Shown here piece after piece: positions 42,861 through 52,680 of a DNA stretch of 64,000 nt. A program made the position numbers and the translations under genes. The stretch spans positions 814,585-878,584 of the forward strand of contig NZ_FMYY01000001.1 of assembly GCF_900101595.1 (NCBI RefSeq), read 5' to 3'. The DNA is from Paenibacillus sp. cl123 (lineage in GTDB: Bacteria; Bacillota; Bacilli; Paenibacillales; NBRC-103111). Each line of letters begins with the position of its first letter. Position 1 is the first letter of the stretch. Below the pieces are notes generated by a model that ran no database searches, was not told where the DNA came from, and saw nothing but the letters and a program-made list of their open reading frames with translations.

Positions 42861-43216
42861 GAATAGATCAGGTTACTCCCGTTTCCGAACACGCCGCTTT
42901 TACGAATCCTGAAACAGCTTGCCGCGCTCGCCTACGCGAACTCATAGAGCACTCAGATCAAAAGTTGTTTGAATATCAGGAAGGTGGTTCCAGGCACATC
43001 GTCGAACTATTAAATATCATGTAATGGGACGGTGTGAAAGCCAGGACTGTTTGCCTTGTACATGCTTACCTTATTTGGAGTCATTTTATTTAAGGACGGC
43101 TCGATTGATATTAGAATAATCTATATGCAAGAGTTGATTGTTAAAGGTTTTGTACCTATGAGGAATACAGCTATGGTGCTAAGATATTTTTATACCTTAG
43201 TTAAGGAGCTGTTGTA
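42861..43216 (+). other. Intergenic stretch with a possible gene tail
   Basis: An open frame 42872-43024 (HAAFTNPETACRARLRELIE to ELLNIM-stop) reads like the last 50 codons of a protein with no start. I cannot name the family. AAGGAG at 43203 belongs to the next gene. Nothing else is seen. Confidence 0.35.
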
Positions 43217-44125
43217 GTGGTAGAGAAAGGCGATTTTGTCTTACAAGTGTCATTAATTGCAGAGAAAACTGGTTTAACTGAAATTACGCCTATAGAGCTT
43301 AGTAAGGGTGGAAACCTGATCATTCATTTGGCTCCCCATCCGATTGTTGCCCGAATAGCGACTGTCAGTTCAAAAGAAGATTCAGAGTATGCATACAAGG
43401 TACTTGATCGAGAATTACGGGTAGCACGTCACCTACAATCCAAGAGCATCCCCGCGTTATCGCCTTCTGAACTTATTGATGCAGGACCGTACGATGCTGG
43501 TGGTGCATGGATGACACTTTGGAGATATGTTCCTCCTACACAATTACAACCTCCTTCACCGAGTGAAGCCGTTGAATTGGTAAACAGACTTTCAATAGCA
43601 ATGAAAGACTTCTCTGGCGACCTTCCTGTGCTTGGAGTTTGGAAGCGAGCATGTCAATCGGCTAATAAATTGAGGAGTAGTTCCGATCAGCGTATACAAA
43701 CATTATTAAGTGTATTTCAAAGGGTAAATGAACGGATGTGTAACGAATCCAATGTATTAATACCTTGTCATGGCGATGCCCATGCAAGAAACTTATTACC
43801 AAGCCCAGAGGGATGGATCTGGTCGGACTTTGAGGATGTTTCATTGATGCCGGCATACTGGGACTTGGCTTCATTTGTTGGGAATCATGCCTTATTGGGC
43901 GGAATACAGCAACCAACTTTTAAATACATATTGGACCATTTCGATAATGGCACCGATCTAAAAGCTTTTGGATTTGCTATTATTGCACGTACACTAATGT
44001 CCACGCTAGGAAACTTGGATTTCTCCCTTGCAGGACACGGAGATTTGGAATTTGCCACTAGACAGTTAGAACTTGCGGAAGATTTTGTTCGTCAAGTAGA
44101 AATAATAATGGCAGGATGCGATTAA
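43217..44125 (+). CDS. APH-fold phosphotransferase (aminoglycoside/choline kinase type)
   Basis: A 302-residue kinase-like protein. The Brenner motif is PCHGDAHARNLL (catalytic Asp) and the metal motif WSDFEDVS. The N-lobe lysine region (IVARIATVSS) is less typical. Members phosphorylate antibiotics, homoserine or choline, or are cryptic; resistance cannot be inferred. The GTG at 43217 has AAGGAG 8 nt upstream. Base composition is AT-rich and unlike the preceding catabolic genes, so transfer is possible. Confidence 0.85.
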   Translation: MVEKGDFVLQVSLIAEKTGLTEITPIELSKGGNLIIHLAPHPIVARIATVSSKEDSEYAYKVLDRELRVARHLQSKSIPALSPSELIDAGPYDAGGAWMTLWRYVPPTQLQPPSPSEAVELVNRLSIAMKDFSGDLPVLGVWKRACQSANKLRSSSDQRIQTLLSVFQRVNERMCNESNVLIPCHGDAHARNLLPSPEGWIWSDFEDVSLMPAYWDLASFVGNHALLGGIQQPTFKYILDHFDNGTDLKAFGFAIIARTLMSTLGNLDFSLAGHGDLEFATRQLELAEDFVRQVEIIMAGCD

Positions 44126-44234
44126 ATTAATGAGGAACGTTTGTTCCAAAAAAGAAACCTAGAAGAGCTACCGGCATTAATCGGCAGCCTCACTAGGCTA
44201 TCGGGCTGTTATTTTGATACTGTTTTTGGTGCAG

Positions 44235-45182
44235 TCAAACATTAACTTGAAACTGACTGTACCACTTAGGAACAGTTAACTCAAAATTGTCGTGATCGTC
44301 CATTACCCTCTGGATCTTCATCAACATGGAATCTAACTCATCCGGCTTTACCTTCAGAACCCAAACGATGGATGAGACCAGAGTCATGGCTAGATAGAGT
44401 GAATAAAGCTGCCAGAATTCATCGCCAGGTTCACTGTAATTATGGTATCCCTGGATTTGACCGACTGAAAAAGGCACACTAACTTCTGAACTAAAAACAC
44501 CGATTTTGACAAATTCGTGAATTGGATCTCCCCAGTCGTATCTGTTGAAATCTATGATACCTGAAAGATTCCCATCCTTAACGATAAGATTTCCAATATG
44601 GTAATCATCATGTTGGAAAAGGTTGGGTCTATCCTTCATTAAATATAGTCTGTCATCAATAAAGGATAACAACTTCTCTTCGTTTTTTATCGCAACTCCA
44701 CATTTGGTATACTCCATTCGGTAGCGATTATGCTTCGCGACCATTCTTTCGTCCCAAGACTTCATGATATCAGGGCAGATAACCTGATGGATCTTCTTTA
44801 ATTCCAAGCCCGATTGAAAACCAATGTTGAATTGCTCTTCTTTCGTTAAAAGTGGCAGCTCTTCTGATGCTTCATTTCCCTCAATGAATGAGACGAGCAT
44901 GTAACCAAGTTCTTGTTCAGGAAGGACCCCAATTGCAATAGGTCTAGAGCATTTCACATCATGCTTTTCCATCATCTTAAGTCTGCTAAATTCCAATCTC
45001 TTGTTTTTATCCTGATCAATGCTGTAGGTTCTTAATATGTATTGGGGGGAGCCATTGTTATCATGTACGATGTATTTACCGTCACTTGAGTATCCCTTGT
45101 GAATTTGTTCAAGCCTGGTACAGTTTCCTAGTAGAGGAATGGAGCTGCGAAGTCGTTCGTTTCGATTCATGGAATCACTCAT
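44235..45182 (-). CDS. APH-fold phosphotransferase
   Basis: A 315-residue aminoglycoside-phosphotransferase-like protein. QHDDYHIGNLIV is the catalytic loop (D for the usual G after HD) and GIIDFNRYDWGDPIHEF the metal-binding DFxRxxWGDP motif typical of the YcbJ/macrolide-kinase-like group. I chose the ATG at 45182 with AAGAAGGG upstream; the frame runs 30 codons further from a TTG without ribosome site. It converges on the other APH gene and faces away from the YesN gene. The substrate is unknown. Confidence 0.85.
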   Translation of the reverse strand: MSDSMNRNERLRSSIPLLGNCTRLEQIHKGYSSDGKYIVHDNNGSPQYILRTYSIDQDKNKRLEFSRLKMMEKHDVKCSRPIAIGVLPEQELGYMLVSFIEGNEASEELPLLTKEEQFNIGFQSGLELKKIHQVICPDIMKSWDERMVAKHNRYRMEYTKCGVAIKNEEKLLSFIDDRLYLMKDRPNLFQHDDYHIGNLIVKDGNLSGIIDFNRYDWGDPIHEFVKIGVFSSEVSVPFSVGQIQGYHNYSEPGDEFWQLYSLYLAMTLVSSIVWVLKVKPDELDSMLMKIQRVMDDHDNFELTVPKWYSQFQVNV

Positions 45183-45276
45183 GCTCAACCCTTCTTTCTC
45201 TGATTTATCTAACCGAAACATAGCAAACGACTGCGCTAACGTGTCCCGCCATTCGAAGGAGGTGTATTTCAAATCT

Positions 45277-46896
45277 CTATATGGTGCTGTTCATTTTTCG
45301 AAACTCTTTGGGAGTCAAATTCGTCAGCTTCTTAAAAACTATTCTGAAATATCTTTCGTCCTGGTAGCCAATCATTTCGGCGATCTGAGCGATCTTCAGA
45401 TTCGGATTGAGCAGAAGCAACTTTGCCTTCTCGTTGCGAATTCGACCGATATACTCCGAAATGTTCTCTCCTGTCTCTTGCTTGAATCGGCGGGAGATAT
45501 ATTCCCGTCCAACATACAGTTGGTTGGAAATGTCTTGCAGTGTAATGTCACGATTGTAGTTATTCTGTATGAATTTTTTTATCTCGTGAACCAAATTGTT
45601 CTCCTTGTGCTGCTGACTAGAGAACTGTCCCGCGAGAGACAGCATCTCGCGTGTTAGCTCATTCTGCCAGAAGTCGAAGCAGATCATGCCAGCTTCATCA
45701 ATCGGGATATAAAACGGATGGACTGACTTGAACAAACTCGGATCCGCTTGCGATTGTTTCATCAGCTCCTGTTCCCATTGCGAGTGGAGCAGCATATATT
45801 CGTTCCACCATTTCTCGAGTTGCTCGAGTGTCACTTCCGTAAGTGCCCGAAGCGGAGCGACCGCGTGCTCTGCAGTGTTTTTGATCTGCTCCGCATTGCT
45901 GCTCTGAATCGCCAGTTTAATCTGGTCCGAATGGTCGCTCAGGCTGACATGCGAGCCGTTTGTGTGTGGACGTATACCATGATGGATACGCTGGCGGGTG
46001 TCCAACAGGTTGCGCTGCTTAACGGCTAGCTTCGCTTCTCGATAAGATAAACCTAGTCCCTGTGAAAACGGTTGTGGCGAACCGACGCCGAAATGGCATT
46101 GTACCCCCAGCGTCCGATGGAATCCCTCGTTGATGTTGTTCAACAGCAGCTCGATTGTTTCGAATTTGTCCCATAGCACGATAATAATTTCTTTATCCGA
46201 ACTCCAGTTGTGGAAGGTATAGCCGGCATTGCTTTGGCGTACGAACTCATTGCATATGTTCTTAAGCCCGAAGAAGAGCAGCTCCTGATTTGATGCAAAC
46301 TTGTGTGTCAGTATGTTTTGATCCATACTATCAAAGCTTAGGATGATCGCGCAACAGTAGAAGCCCGACTCTTCCAATTCAAATTCGTGCTTCAGCGTCT
46401 CCCTGAAGACCGAGATGGAAGAGGGATCGATGATCAAATTAGAGAAAATTTTGTCCAAGTAGGTTGGTTTCAACTGGTTGGCTTCGATATTTTGAAGTGT
46501 TGACTTCCGGCGTTTCTGCTCCTCCGCATACCAGCTATCGAGGGCGTGCTGTACTGCCTCGTCCAACTGTTCGTCATCTATCGGTTTAAGTAAATAATCG
46601 GTACCGCCGTGCTTCAGCGTGTGCCTCACGAGTTGGAAGTCGTCATGCCCGCTAATCACGATTGTTTTGGTATACGGCATATGAATGGTTGTCCATTCGA
46701 GTAGCTCTAAACCTGATTTCACCGGCATCATCATATCCATAAAGATAAGAACGGGTTGTTCCTGCTTAATAAGAGTAATGGCTTGCTCACCGTCAGCCGC
46801 TTCGAAAGTTTGAGTAATTCCATATTTTTCCCAGTCTACGAGCGTGCGAATCGTATCTCGTACATGCTTTTCGTCATCGACGATAAGGGCTTTCAT
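45277..46896 (-). CDS. Response regulator with AraC output (YesN type)
   Basis: A 539-residue regulator. The receiver has VDDEKHVRD, phospho-acceptor D54 in IFMDMMMP, and KPID lysine. A long central region links it to a C-terminal AraC DNA-binding domain (ITLQDISNQLYVGREYISRR and IAEMIGYQDERYFRIVFKKL). It is the second gene after the YesM kinase, overlapping it by 4 bp. It most likely activates the divergent transporter operon, whose promoters have repeated TTGCATA words. Confidence 0.94.
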   Translation of the reverse strand: MKALIVDDEKHVRDTIRTLVDWEKYGITQTFEAADGEQAITLIKQEQPVLIFMDMMMPVKSGLELLEWTTIHMPYTKTIVISGHDDFQLVRHTLKHGGTDYLLKPIDDEQLDEAVQHALDSWYAEEQKRRKSTLQNIEANQLKPTYLDKIFSNLIIDPSSISVFRETLKHEFELEESGFYCCAIILSFDSMDQNILTHKFASNQELLFFGLKNICNEFVRQSNAGYTFHNWSSDKEIIIVLWDKFETIELLLNNINEGFHRTLGVQCHFGVGSPQPFSQGLGLSYREAKLAVKQRNLLDTRQRIHHGIRPHTNGSHVSLSDHSDQIKLAIQSSNAEQIKNTAEHAVAPLRALTEVTLEQLEKWWNEYMLLHSQWEQELMKQSQADPSLFKSVHPFYIPIDEAGMICFDFWQNELTREMLSLAGQFSSQQHKENNLVHEIKKFIQNNYNRDITLQDISNQLYVGREYISRRFKQETGENISEYIGRIRNEKAKLLLLNPNLKIAQIAEMIGYQDERYFRIVFKKLTNLTPKEFRKMNSTI

Positions 46897-48755
46897 AGTT
46901 CTTGCTCCTCTCTGGCTTCCGAACCTGGACGATCTAAGGGTTCTGGCAAAAATTTTAACTTCACGCGAAGTCCGTACGGCTGATTGTGCGAGATCTCCAT
47001 TTCGGTGGAGTTCCCGTAGTGCAGTCTAAGTCTCGCAAGCACATTCCCAAGCCCGATATGCTCCGTAGCTGTATAGCTTGTATCGAGTCCTTGCATGGCT
47101 TGGGCAAGCCGATCTTGTAGTGCATCCAACTGGGTGTCCGTCATGCCGAAACCATTGTCGGCAACCTCGATCTCGAATAGACCGGTTTCATTATCGAAGC
47201 TTGTCTGAATAACGATCCGAGCCATCTCTGGTCTTGGCGTATATCCGTGCTTAAAATAGTTTTCCACTATAGGCTGAATGATCATCTTCGGAATCCTAAC
47301 TAGACCAGATATCCCCAGTATCTTCAACTCGTAATCGAATGTTTCTTCGAAACGCGCCTTTTGCAACTTCAAGTAAGCTAAGACGTAGTCAATTTCCTGA
47401 TGCAGTTCCACCAAACTGTCTGCGGTGTTCATGCTATACCGCATCATTTTACCTAGCGAAAGGATCAATTTATACGTTTTGCGATCCTGGCTTTCGATTG
47501 CCTGCGAGGCGATTGATTGTAGCGCATTATACAAAAAGTGCGGATTCGTCTGTGCTTGCAGCGCCTTGAGCTGGTTCGTCGTGTTGGCGATCTCAAGCTT
47601 GTACTCACGTAGAATGAGGTCGTTAATGGTGCCCATCATTTTTTGGAATTGTTTGGCCAAGATGCCGATCTCGTTTTTATCGGGAATATCAATCTCTTGC
47701 TGAAGGTTGCCTCGCTCGATCTCTCTGACGTAGCCTAACATTTTCTTAATCGATCTTGTCAATCTTACCGTGATTAGAGACGTTAGCATGACGGCAATGG
47801 CGAGGAAGACGCCGAATAAAAGACTGTTTATTCTTGTAATGAGTTTGGCGGTCTGGCTTAATTCTTCGTATGGTGTCAGCTTAACGATTGTCCAATTCAT
47901 GTAGCCGGTGTCCATTTTCTCGTAGAATATAAGACCTGAGAATTGAGTACCCTTCCATTCGAGTTGGCCGCTGGTCTGTTCCTGGCTGCGGATCGAGGCT
48001 ACCCATGGTTCGATAACCTTCTGCCCCCATAATGTCTCGTTCGGCGAATAGATAATGCTGTCATTCTGATCGATAATGTACAAATCGTTCCCTTGGCCTG
48101 ACAACTGCTCGCCGATGTTCTTGATGAGGTCCATACGGATGTCGATCGACATGTACCCTAGCAATTCGCTGGATGGCTCCTTAATGATTGGGCGATGAAA
48201 CGTTATGACTTGAATATTCTCACGCTGCCAAATGACATTTTCCATACCGTAGTTATGGCTCAAATGCGGTGGTTCAATATACGCCTTCCTTGCAGTGGGC
48301 ATTTTGTAATTCAAGTTTTTAATATGACGACTGGAGTAGCTGTATTGCAGTGTCGACATCTTATTTTGTACAGTGTACAGATGAATTTTGTAGAACCCCT
48401 TCACAGCGCGGAGCAAGTTGATTAGATAGTTGCGCAGCGAATCCGGCGGCTTCGGAGACAATCCCGAAACGTCGTTGGCGTCAGAGTATACCGGTTCCAA
48501 ATTTTCAATGTACGAATTTACGGAGTTAATCTGACCAATGCCCGCGTAGATCGATAGACTGGATTGGTTGACCGCAGTCATGTAGTTGGTCAGGTTCATT
48601 TGTCCGAGGAGCAGTTTCGATTTTGTGTTCTTTATCGCATACTCGGTAACCGAACTCTCCGTGTAATAGTAGGAGATGAGCATTGACGTGCAAATCGGCA
48701 CCACTGTCGCGATCAGCAGTAGAATAATGAACTTCGTTCGGATACTATGGTACAT
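46893..48755 (-). CDS. Sensor histidine kinase (YesM type)
   Basis: A 620-residue kinase. A first membrane helix (FIILLLIATVVPICTSMLIS) and a second near residue 290-310 flank an extracellular Cache-like sensor. A HAMP domain follows (KKMLGYVREIERGNLQQEI), then the His_kinase motif ALQAQTNPHFLYNALQS (His near residue 408), and HATPase_c (QPIVENYFKHG, DNGFGM, GLGNVLARLRLHYG). I chose the ATG at 48755, 5 nt after GGAGGGG. It probably senses an oligosaccharide-binding protein or cell-surface sugar and phosphorylates the adjacent YesN protein. Confidence 0.94.
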   Translation of the reverse strand: MYHSIRTKFIILLLIATVVPICTSMLISYYYTESSVTEYAIKNTKSKLLLGQMNLTNYMTAVNQSSLSIYAGIGQINSVNSYIENLEPVYSDANDVSGLSPKPPDSLRNYLINLLRAVKGFYKIHLYTVQNKMSTLQYSYSSRHIKNLNYKMPTARKAYIEPPHLSHNYGMENVIWQRENIQVITFHRPIIKEPSSELLGYMSIDIRMDLIKNIGEQLSGQGNDLYIIDQNDSIIYSPNETLWGQKVIEPWVASIRSQEQTSGQLEWKGTQFSGLIFYEKMDTGYMNWTIVKLTPYEELSQTAKLITRINSLLFGVFLAIAVMLTSLITVRLTRSIKKMLGYVREIERGNLQQEIDIPDKNEIGILAKQFQKMMGTINDLILREYKLEIANTTNQLKALQAQTNPHFLYNALQSIASQAIESQDRKTYKLILSLGKMMRYSMNTADSLVELHQEIDYVLAYLKLQKARFEETFDYELKILGISGLVRIPKMIIQPIVENYFKHGYTPRPEMARIVIQTSFDNETGLFEIEVADNGFGMTDTQLDALQDRLAQAMQGLDTSYTATEHIGLGNVLARLRLHYGNSTEMEISHNQPYGLRVKLKFLPEPLDRPGSEAREEQEL

Positions 48756-48852
48756 GCGAGCCCCTCCGACCGGAATATAAACATAATAGAATAATAGCGG
48801 ATGCAGGTCGGTAGCGGCAAGAGTGAATATTTTTGTCGGTTTGATCAATATT

Positions 48853-48908
48853 TTGCATAAATTTCTTCGTTTTTACCGGTGGTTTGCAGTAAAGCGAAGC
48901 TTTATACT
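48853..48908 (+). promoter_or_regulatory. Promoter region of the second CUT1 operon with TTGCATA motif
   Basis: ATTTTGCATAAAT has TTGCATA at 48853-48859, a weaker TTGCAGT at 48884-48890 and TATACT at 48903-48908 with no good -35. This resembles an activator-dependent promoter; a better version is at 50691. Confidence 0.45.
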
Positions 48909-48948
48909 GACTTGGATACTGTTGTTGTCTAACTTAGGAGGGATTGAT

Positions 48949-49827
48949 TTGAAAATTAAAAAGAAGAGAGAGTGGTTGCAACAGGCCCTATTCGTATTCC
49001 CAGGATTGCTGATATTCTTAACCATCGTGATTGTGCCATTCCTCATGGGCTTCTATTATTCTTTCACTAAATGGGACGGAATTCGTTACTCGCCGAGTTG
49101 GACGGGATTGTCAAACTTCTGGATGCTGATGGAAGATACTCGTTTTTGGCATGCATTTGGGTATACGATCAAGTTCACGGTTATCGCGGTCGTTATCACT
49201 AATTTAATGGCTTTCTCGTTTGCCGTCCTGCTTATCCAACGTTTGAAGATGAGAAACATACTACGCACGATATTTTTCTTGCCAAATGTCATCGGTGGAT
49301 TATTGTTAGGCTACATATGGCAGTTCATCTTCGTTAAAGGCTTTACGACGATCGGAAGCAAGACGCATATCGCGTTCTTTCAAGAGCCGTGGCTAGGGAC
49401 GCCGACGACTGGCTTTTGGGGGACGATCATCGTATTCATCTGGCAAACGACAGGCTATATGATGATTGTTTATATCGCAGCTCTTGTCAGCGTGCCGAAG
49501 GATCTCCAAGAAGCGGCGCGCATAGACGGCGCGGGAGCATGGCAAATGCTACGCAGCGTTACGCTTCCGCTCGTGATGCCGGCCGTTACGATTTGCTTGT
49601 TCTTAACGACGTCGGGCGCATTCAAGATGTTCGATCTCAACCTATCGCTCACCAATGGGGGTCCGGGTACATCAACCGAATCGCTCGCGCTTAACATTTA
49701 TCGCGAAGCGTTCACTAACAGCAACTTCGGTCTTGGAACGATGAAAGCGATGATGTTCTTCGTAGCTGTGGCAATCGTTACCGTAACGCAGGTGCTGATT
49801 ACCAAAAAGAGGGAGGTGCAGGCTTAA
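48949..49827 (+). CDS. CUT1 ABC permease, MalF/UgpA type
   Basis: A 292-residue permease. The first helix is ALFVFPGLLIFLTIVIVPFL followed by GFYYSFTKWDG, and the EAA loop is LQEAARIDGAGAWQMLRSVT. The start is TTG 48949, with AGGAGGG 6 nt upstream. The frame is open 42 codons further back but covers the kinase promoter region. It is paired with the next gene; its lipoprotein follows after the second permease. Confidence 0.92.
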   Translation: MKIKKKREWLQQALFVFPGLLIFLTIVIVPFLMGFYYSFTKWDGIRYSPSWTGLSNFWMLMEDTRFWHAFGYTIKFTVIAVVITNLMAFSFAVLLIQRLKMRNILRTIFFLPNVIGGLLLGYIWQFIFVKGFTTIGSKTHIAFFQEPWLGTPTTGFWGTIIVFIWQTTGYMMIVYIAALVSVPKDLQEAARIDGAGAWQMLRSVTLPLVMPAVTICLFLTTSGAFKMFDLNLSLTNGGPGTSTESLALNIYREAFTNSNFGLGTMKAMMFFVAVAIVTVTQVLITKKREVQA

Positions 49828-50669
49828 TGCACAGCGGAAAACAGCGTTATACGTCAAAGCTTTTCGGACTTGAAGTCGTTACTACGCTCTTCGCGATACT
49901 GTTCGTAGTGCCGTTCTACTTCCTGGTTTCCAACTCGTTCAAGTCGTTCAGGGAAATTCTCCTGGATGCCGCTTCGTGGCCAAAAGCATTCACCGTGGAC
50001 AACTTTAAAAATTCCTGGGAGATCATCGATTTCCCTAAAGTCGCATTCAACTCGTTCTTGATTACGATATTAAGCGTGTTATTCATTGTACTACTCAGCT
50101 CCATGCTGGCTTATCGCCTTGTACGACGTCCGACCCAATTTAATCAGTTCATCTTCGTCGTTTTGGTCGCCGCCATGATCATTCCTTTCCAGTCCATCAT
50201 GCTGCAGATGGTTAAGGTCACGGCTCTCTTGGAATTGCATGGCACGCTGTACGGGATGGTGTTCTGTTATATCGGCTTTGGCTTGCCGATGGCGGTATTC
50301 TTGTTCCATGGCTTTATTAAATCGGTGCCGATAGAGATCGAAGAGGCGGCGATCATGGACGGCTGCTCTCCGTATGGGGTGTTCTTCCGAATCGTGCTGC
50401 CGCTAGTCAAGCCGATCGCTGGAACGGTTATCATTTTAAATGTCCTGTGGATATGGAACGACTACTTACTACCGGCGCTAATTATCGGAAGCAACAGCGA
50501 TTTGAAGACCATTCCACTGGCGGTTCAATCGTTCTTTGGGCAATATACGAAGAAGTGGGATCTAGCTATGGCCACGCTAACGATGAGTGTTATACCTATC
50601 ATTGTCTTCTTCTTGGCGCTGCAGCGTCATATAGTAGAAGGAGTTGCACAAGGTGCAATTAAGGGATGA
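49827..50669 (+). CDS. CUT1 ABC permease, MalG/UgpE type
   Basis: A 280-residue permease whose ATG shares one base with the stop of the preceding gene. It has ILFVVPFYFLVSNSFKSFRE, the EAA motif IEEAAIMDGCSPYGVFFRIV and the family tail VEGVAQGAIKG. It forms a heterodimer with the MalF-type subunit. Confidence 0.92.
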   Translation: MHSGKQRYTSKLFGLEVVTTLFAILFVVPFYFLVSNSFKSFREILLDAASWPKAFTVDNFKNSWEIIDFPKVAFNSFLITILSVLFIVLLSSMLAYRLVRRPTQFNQFIFVVLVAAMIIPFQSIMLQMVKVTALLELHGTLYGMVFCYIGFGLPMAVFLFHGFIKSVPIEIEEAAIMDGCSPYGVFFRIVLPLVKPIAGTVIILNVLWIWNDYLLPALIIGSNSDLKTIPLAVQSFFGQYTKKWDLAMATLTMSVIPIIVFFLALQRHIVEGVAQGAIKG

Positions 50670-50690
50670 TAACTGATGTAGTTCAATAAA

Positions 50691-50747
50691 TTGCATAAAT
50701 TAATTCAAAATATTGCATATTATCCCATGAGAATTTAGGGGTATAAT
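50691..50747 (+). promoter_or_regulatory. Activator-type promoter of the lipoprotein gene with two TTGCATA repeats
   Basis: TTGCATA at 50691-50697 and 50713-50719, 22 bp apart (two helical turns), lie just upstream of TATAAT (50742-50747), and no good -35 hexamer is present. Direct repeats at this place suit binding of a YesN-type regulator over the -35. Confidence 0.55.
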
Positions 50748-50789
50748 GGCACGGAAAGATAAAAAAATCCTTTTGGGAGGTCATTATTC

Positions 50790-52109
50790 ATGAAAAAGGC
50801 TGGATTACTAGCTCTTCTATCCGCACTGACGATTACTAGTCTTGCGGCATGCGGAAGCAACGGGAATAACAACCCAGTGGCAACGAAACCTTCTGCAAGT
50901 GAGTCCGCAACTCCTTCAACTGAAGCGCCAAAGAAAGCGGTCACAATTAAGTTTTTCAATTTCAAAGTCGAGATCGACGAGCAACTGCATGCACTTGCTA
51001 AAGAATATGAGAAAGAAACGGGCGTAAAGGTGGATGTAGAAACGCACGGTGGAGGGGAAGACTACAGCTCCTTACTGAAAGCGACGTTAGCTGCAGGCGT
51101 AGAACCGGAAATCTTCAACAATGGCGGTTACGCTTCTTTGGTTCCTTACATGGATCGTGCTACGGACCTATCCGGCGAATCTTGGGTTAATGATGTGATC
51201 GACGTAGCCAAGCTACCTACGACGGTCGATGGCAAACTGTATGGAATGCCAATGAATGTTGAGAGTTATGGCCTCATCTATAACAAAGATCTATTCGCTA
51301 AAGCAGGCATCAAGAAACTGCCTACGACACTGACGGAGTTGGAGCAAACGGCAAAGAAGTTACAAGACGCAGGCATTACTCCTTTCATGCTAACCAATGA
51401 ATGGTGGTCGCTGAGTGTTCATCTTCTGAACGTAGCGATTGCCAATCAAGCTGACCCTGCGAAGTTTATCGACGACCTCATAGCTGGAACTGCTAAATTC
51501 CAAAATGATCCTGTCATGGCGCAATGGGTCAAGCTGTTGGACATCATGTTAAAGAATGGTGAGAAAAATGCGCTGACGACGGACTACAATTCGCAAGTTT
51601 CGGGCTTTTCAACCGGTCAAGCCGCGATGATGCAGCAAGGCAACTGGGTACAAAACATGATTGATGGCGTAACACCGAATATGAACATCGGTACATTGCC
51701 GCTTCCGATGAACGATACGAACAGCGGTTATGTTTACACAGGTGTTCCTAACAACTGGATCGTCAACAGCAAATCCCCTCATCCAGATGAAGCGAAGAAG
51801 TTCCTGAAGTGGCTTGTAACGTCCAAGACGGGCAAACATTACATCGCGACAGAATTTAAATTCATTCCTGCGTTTAAGAGCATCCCTACAGACTCCACGG
51901 CAATTGGTCCGATCGCTACTGATCTAAATAAGATTCAAGCTGAGAACCCAGACCGTGTTAAAGGCTGGTATTGGGATCGCTTCCCGGAAGGCGCGACACA
52001 AGAATTTGCTACAGCGATACAAGAATACATGGGTAAACGTATCTCCGCAGAGGAAATGCTCGCTAAGTTTGATAAGTCGCTCGCTGACATTGTGAAGAAG
52101 AAGAAATAA
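50790..52109 (+). CDS. Sugar ABC transporter substrate-binding lipoprotein (CUT1)
   Basis: A 439-residue solute-binding lipoprotein. The signal peptide GLLALLSALTITS ends in the lipobox LAAC, followed by a Thr/Ser-rich spacer. The mature part has the SBP_bac_1 pattern: FFNFKVEIDEQLHALAKEYE, YGLIYNKDLFAKAGI, GQAAMMQQGNWV and a C-terminal ISAEEMLAKFDKSLADIVKK. AAAAAGG...GGGAGG lies upstream of the ATG. Its own promoter probably raises its expression above that of the permeases, common in such operons. Confidence 0.94.
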   Translation: MKKAGLLALLSALTITSLAACGSNGNNNPVATKPSASESATPSTEAPKKAVTIKFFNFKVEIDEQLHALAKEYEKETGVKVDVETHGGGEDYSSLLKATLAAGVEPEIFNNGGYASLVPYMDRATDLSGESWVNDVIDVAKLPTTVDGKLYGMPMNVESYGLIYNKDLFAKAGIKKLPTTLTELEQTAKKLQDAGITPFMLTNEWWSLSVHLLNVAIANQADPAKFIDDLIAGTAKFQNDPVMAQWVKLLDIMLKNGEKNALTTDYNSQVSGFSTGQAAMMQQGNWVQNMIDGVTPNMNIGTLPLPMNDTNSGYVYTGVPNNWIVNSKSPHPDEAKKFLKWLVTSKTGKHYIATEFKFIPAFKSIPTDSTAIGPIATDLNKIQAENPDRVKGWYWDRFPEGATQEFATAIQEYMGKRISAEEMLAKFDKSLADIVKKKK

Positions 52110-52125
52110 TTACCATATCGAATAA

Positions 52126-52163
52126 TGGAAGACCAGGAAGCTCTCATGGGCTTCTGGTCTTCA
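52126..52163 (+). terminator. Hairpin after the second lipoprotein gene
   Basis: GGAAGACCAGGAAGC pairs with GCTTCTGGTCTTC across CTCATGG; it lacks a strong T-run. Confidence 0.55.
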
Positions 52164-52660
52164 TCATCGCCGACTCGGAGAGGGCTTACACGGAAACTTC
52201 GGGTGCACACCCTCCAAGAAAAGACGTTATGGCCGACAAGAACGTGATCCTGCATATCACGGACGGACCATCAAAGTGGTGCTGCATCCGACGGTTGACC
52301 GGGTTGACAACCATTCCTAAATGAAATAAATGAAAGCGCTATTATTGAGGGGGTCAACTGATGGAGCAAGGTGTAAAGTGTTCAATCCAGTCAATGTGAT
52401 GACGAAAGGCGGATCTGTAGATGCAACATAGATATTGTCGACGCTCTCCACCAAGCTATCATTCTCTGCTTATAGCTTCAGTAAAGGTGCCGCCGTTGTA
52501 CTGGATGATTAACAGATTTAGAGATTTTCCGCGCGCCGCTCTCTTTTTTCGAGAGTCTTAATTTCAACGCTTAGGAATAGTCTGATTATCTCGGGAATCT
52601 CCAAGGCACGCAGGGAAATAATGGGTTGGCCTTACGCCAATATGTAAAAATCATTTTCTG
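52164..52660 (+). other. Stretch without an intact gene
   Basis: Short open pieces occur, such as KFNPVNVMTKGGSVDAT followed by a stop and LSFSAYSFSKGAAVV at 52380-52512. They could be the degraded tail of a carbohydrate enzyme, but I cannot assign them. AAAGGTGG at 52664 serves the next gene. Confidence 0.4.
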
Positions 52661-52680
52661 AATGAAAGGTGGATTTTTTT

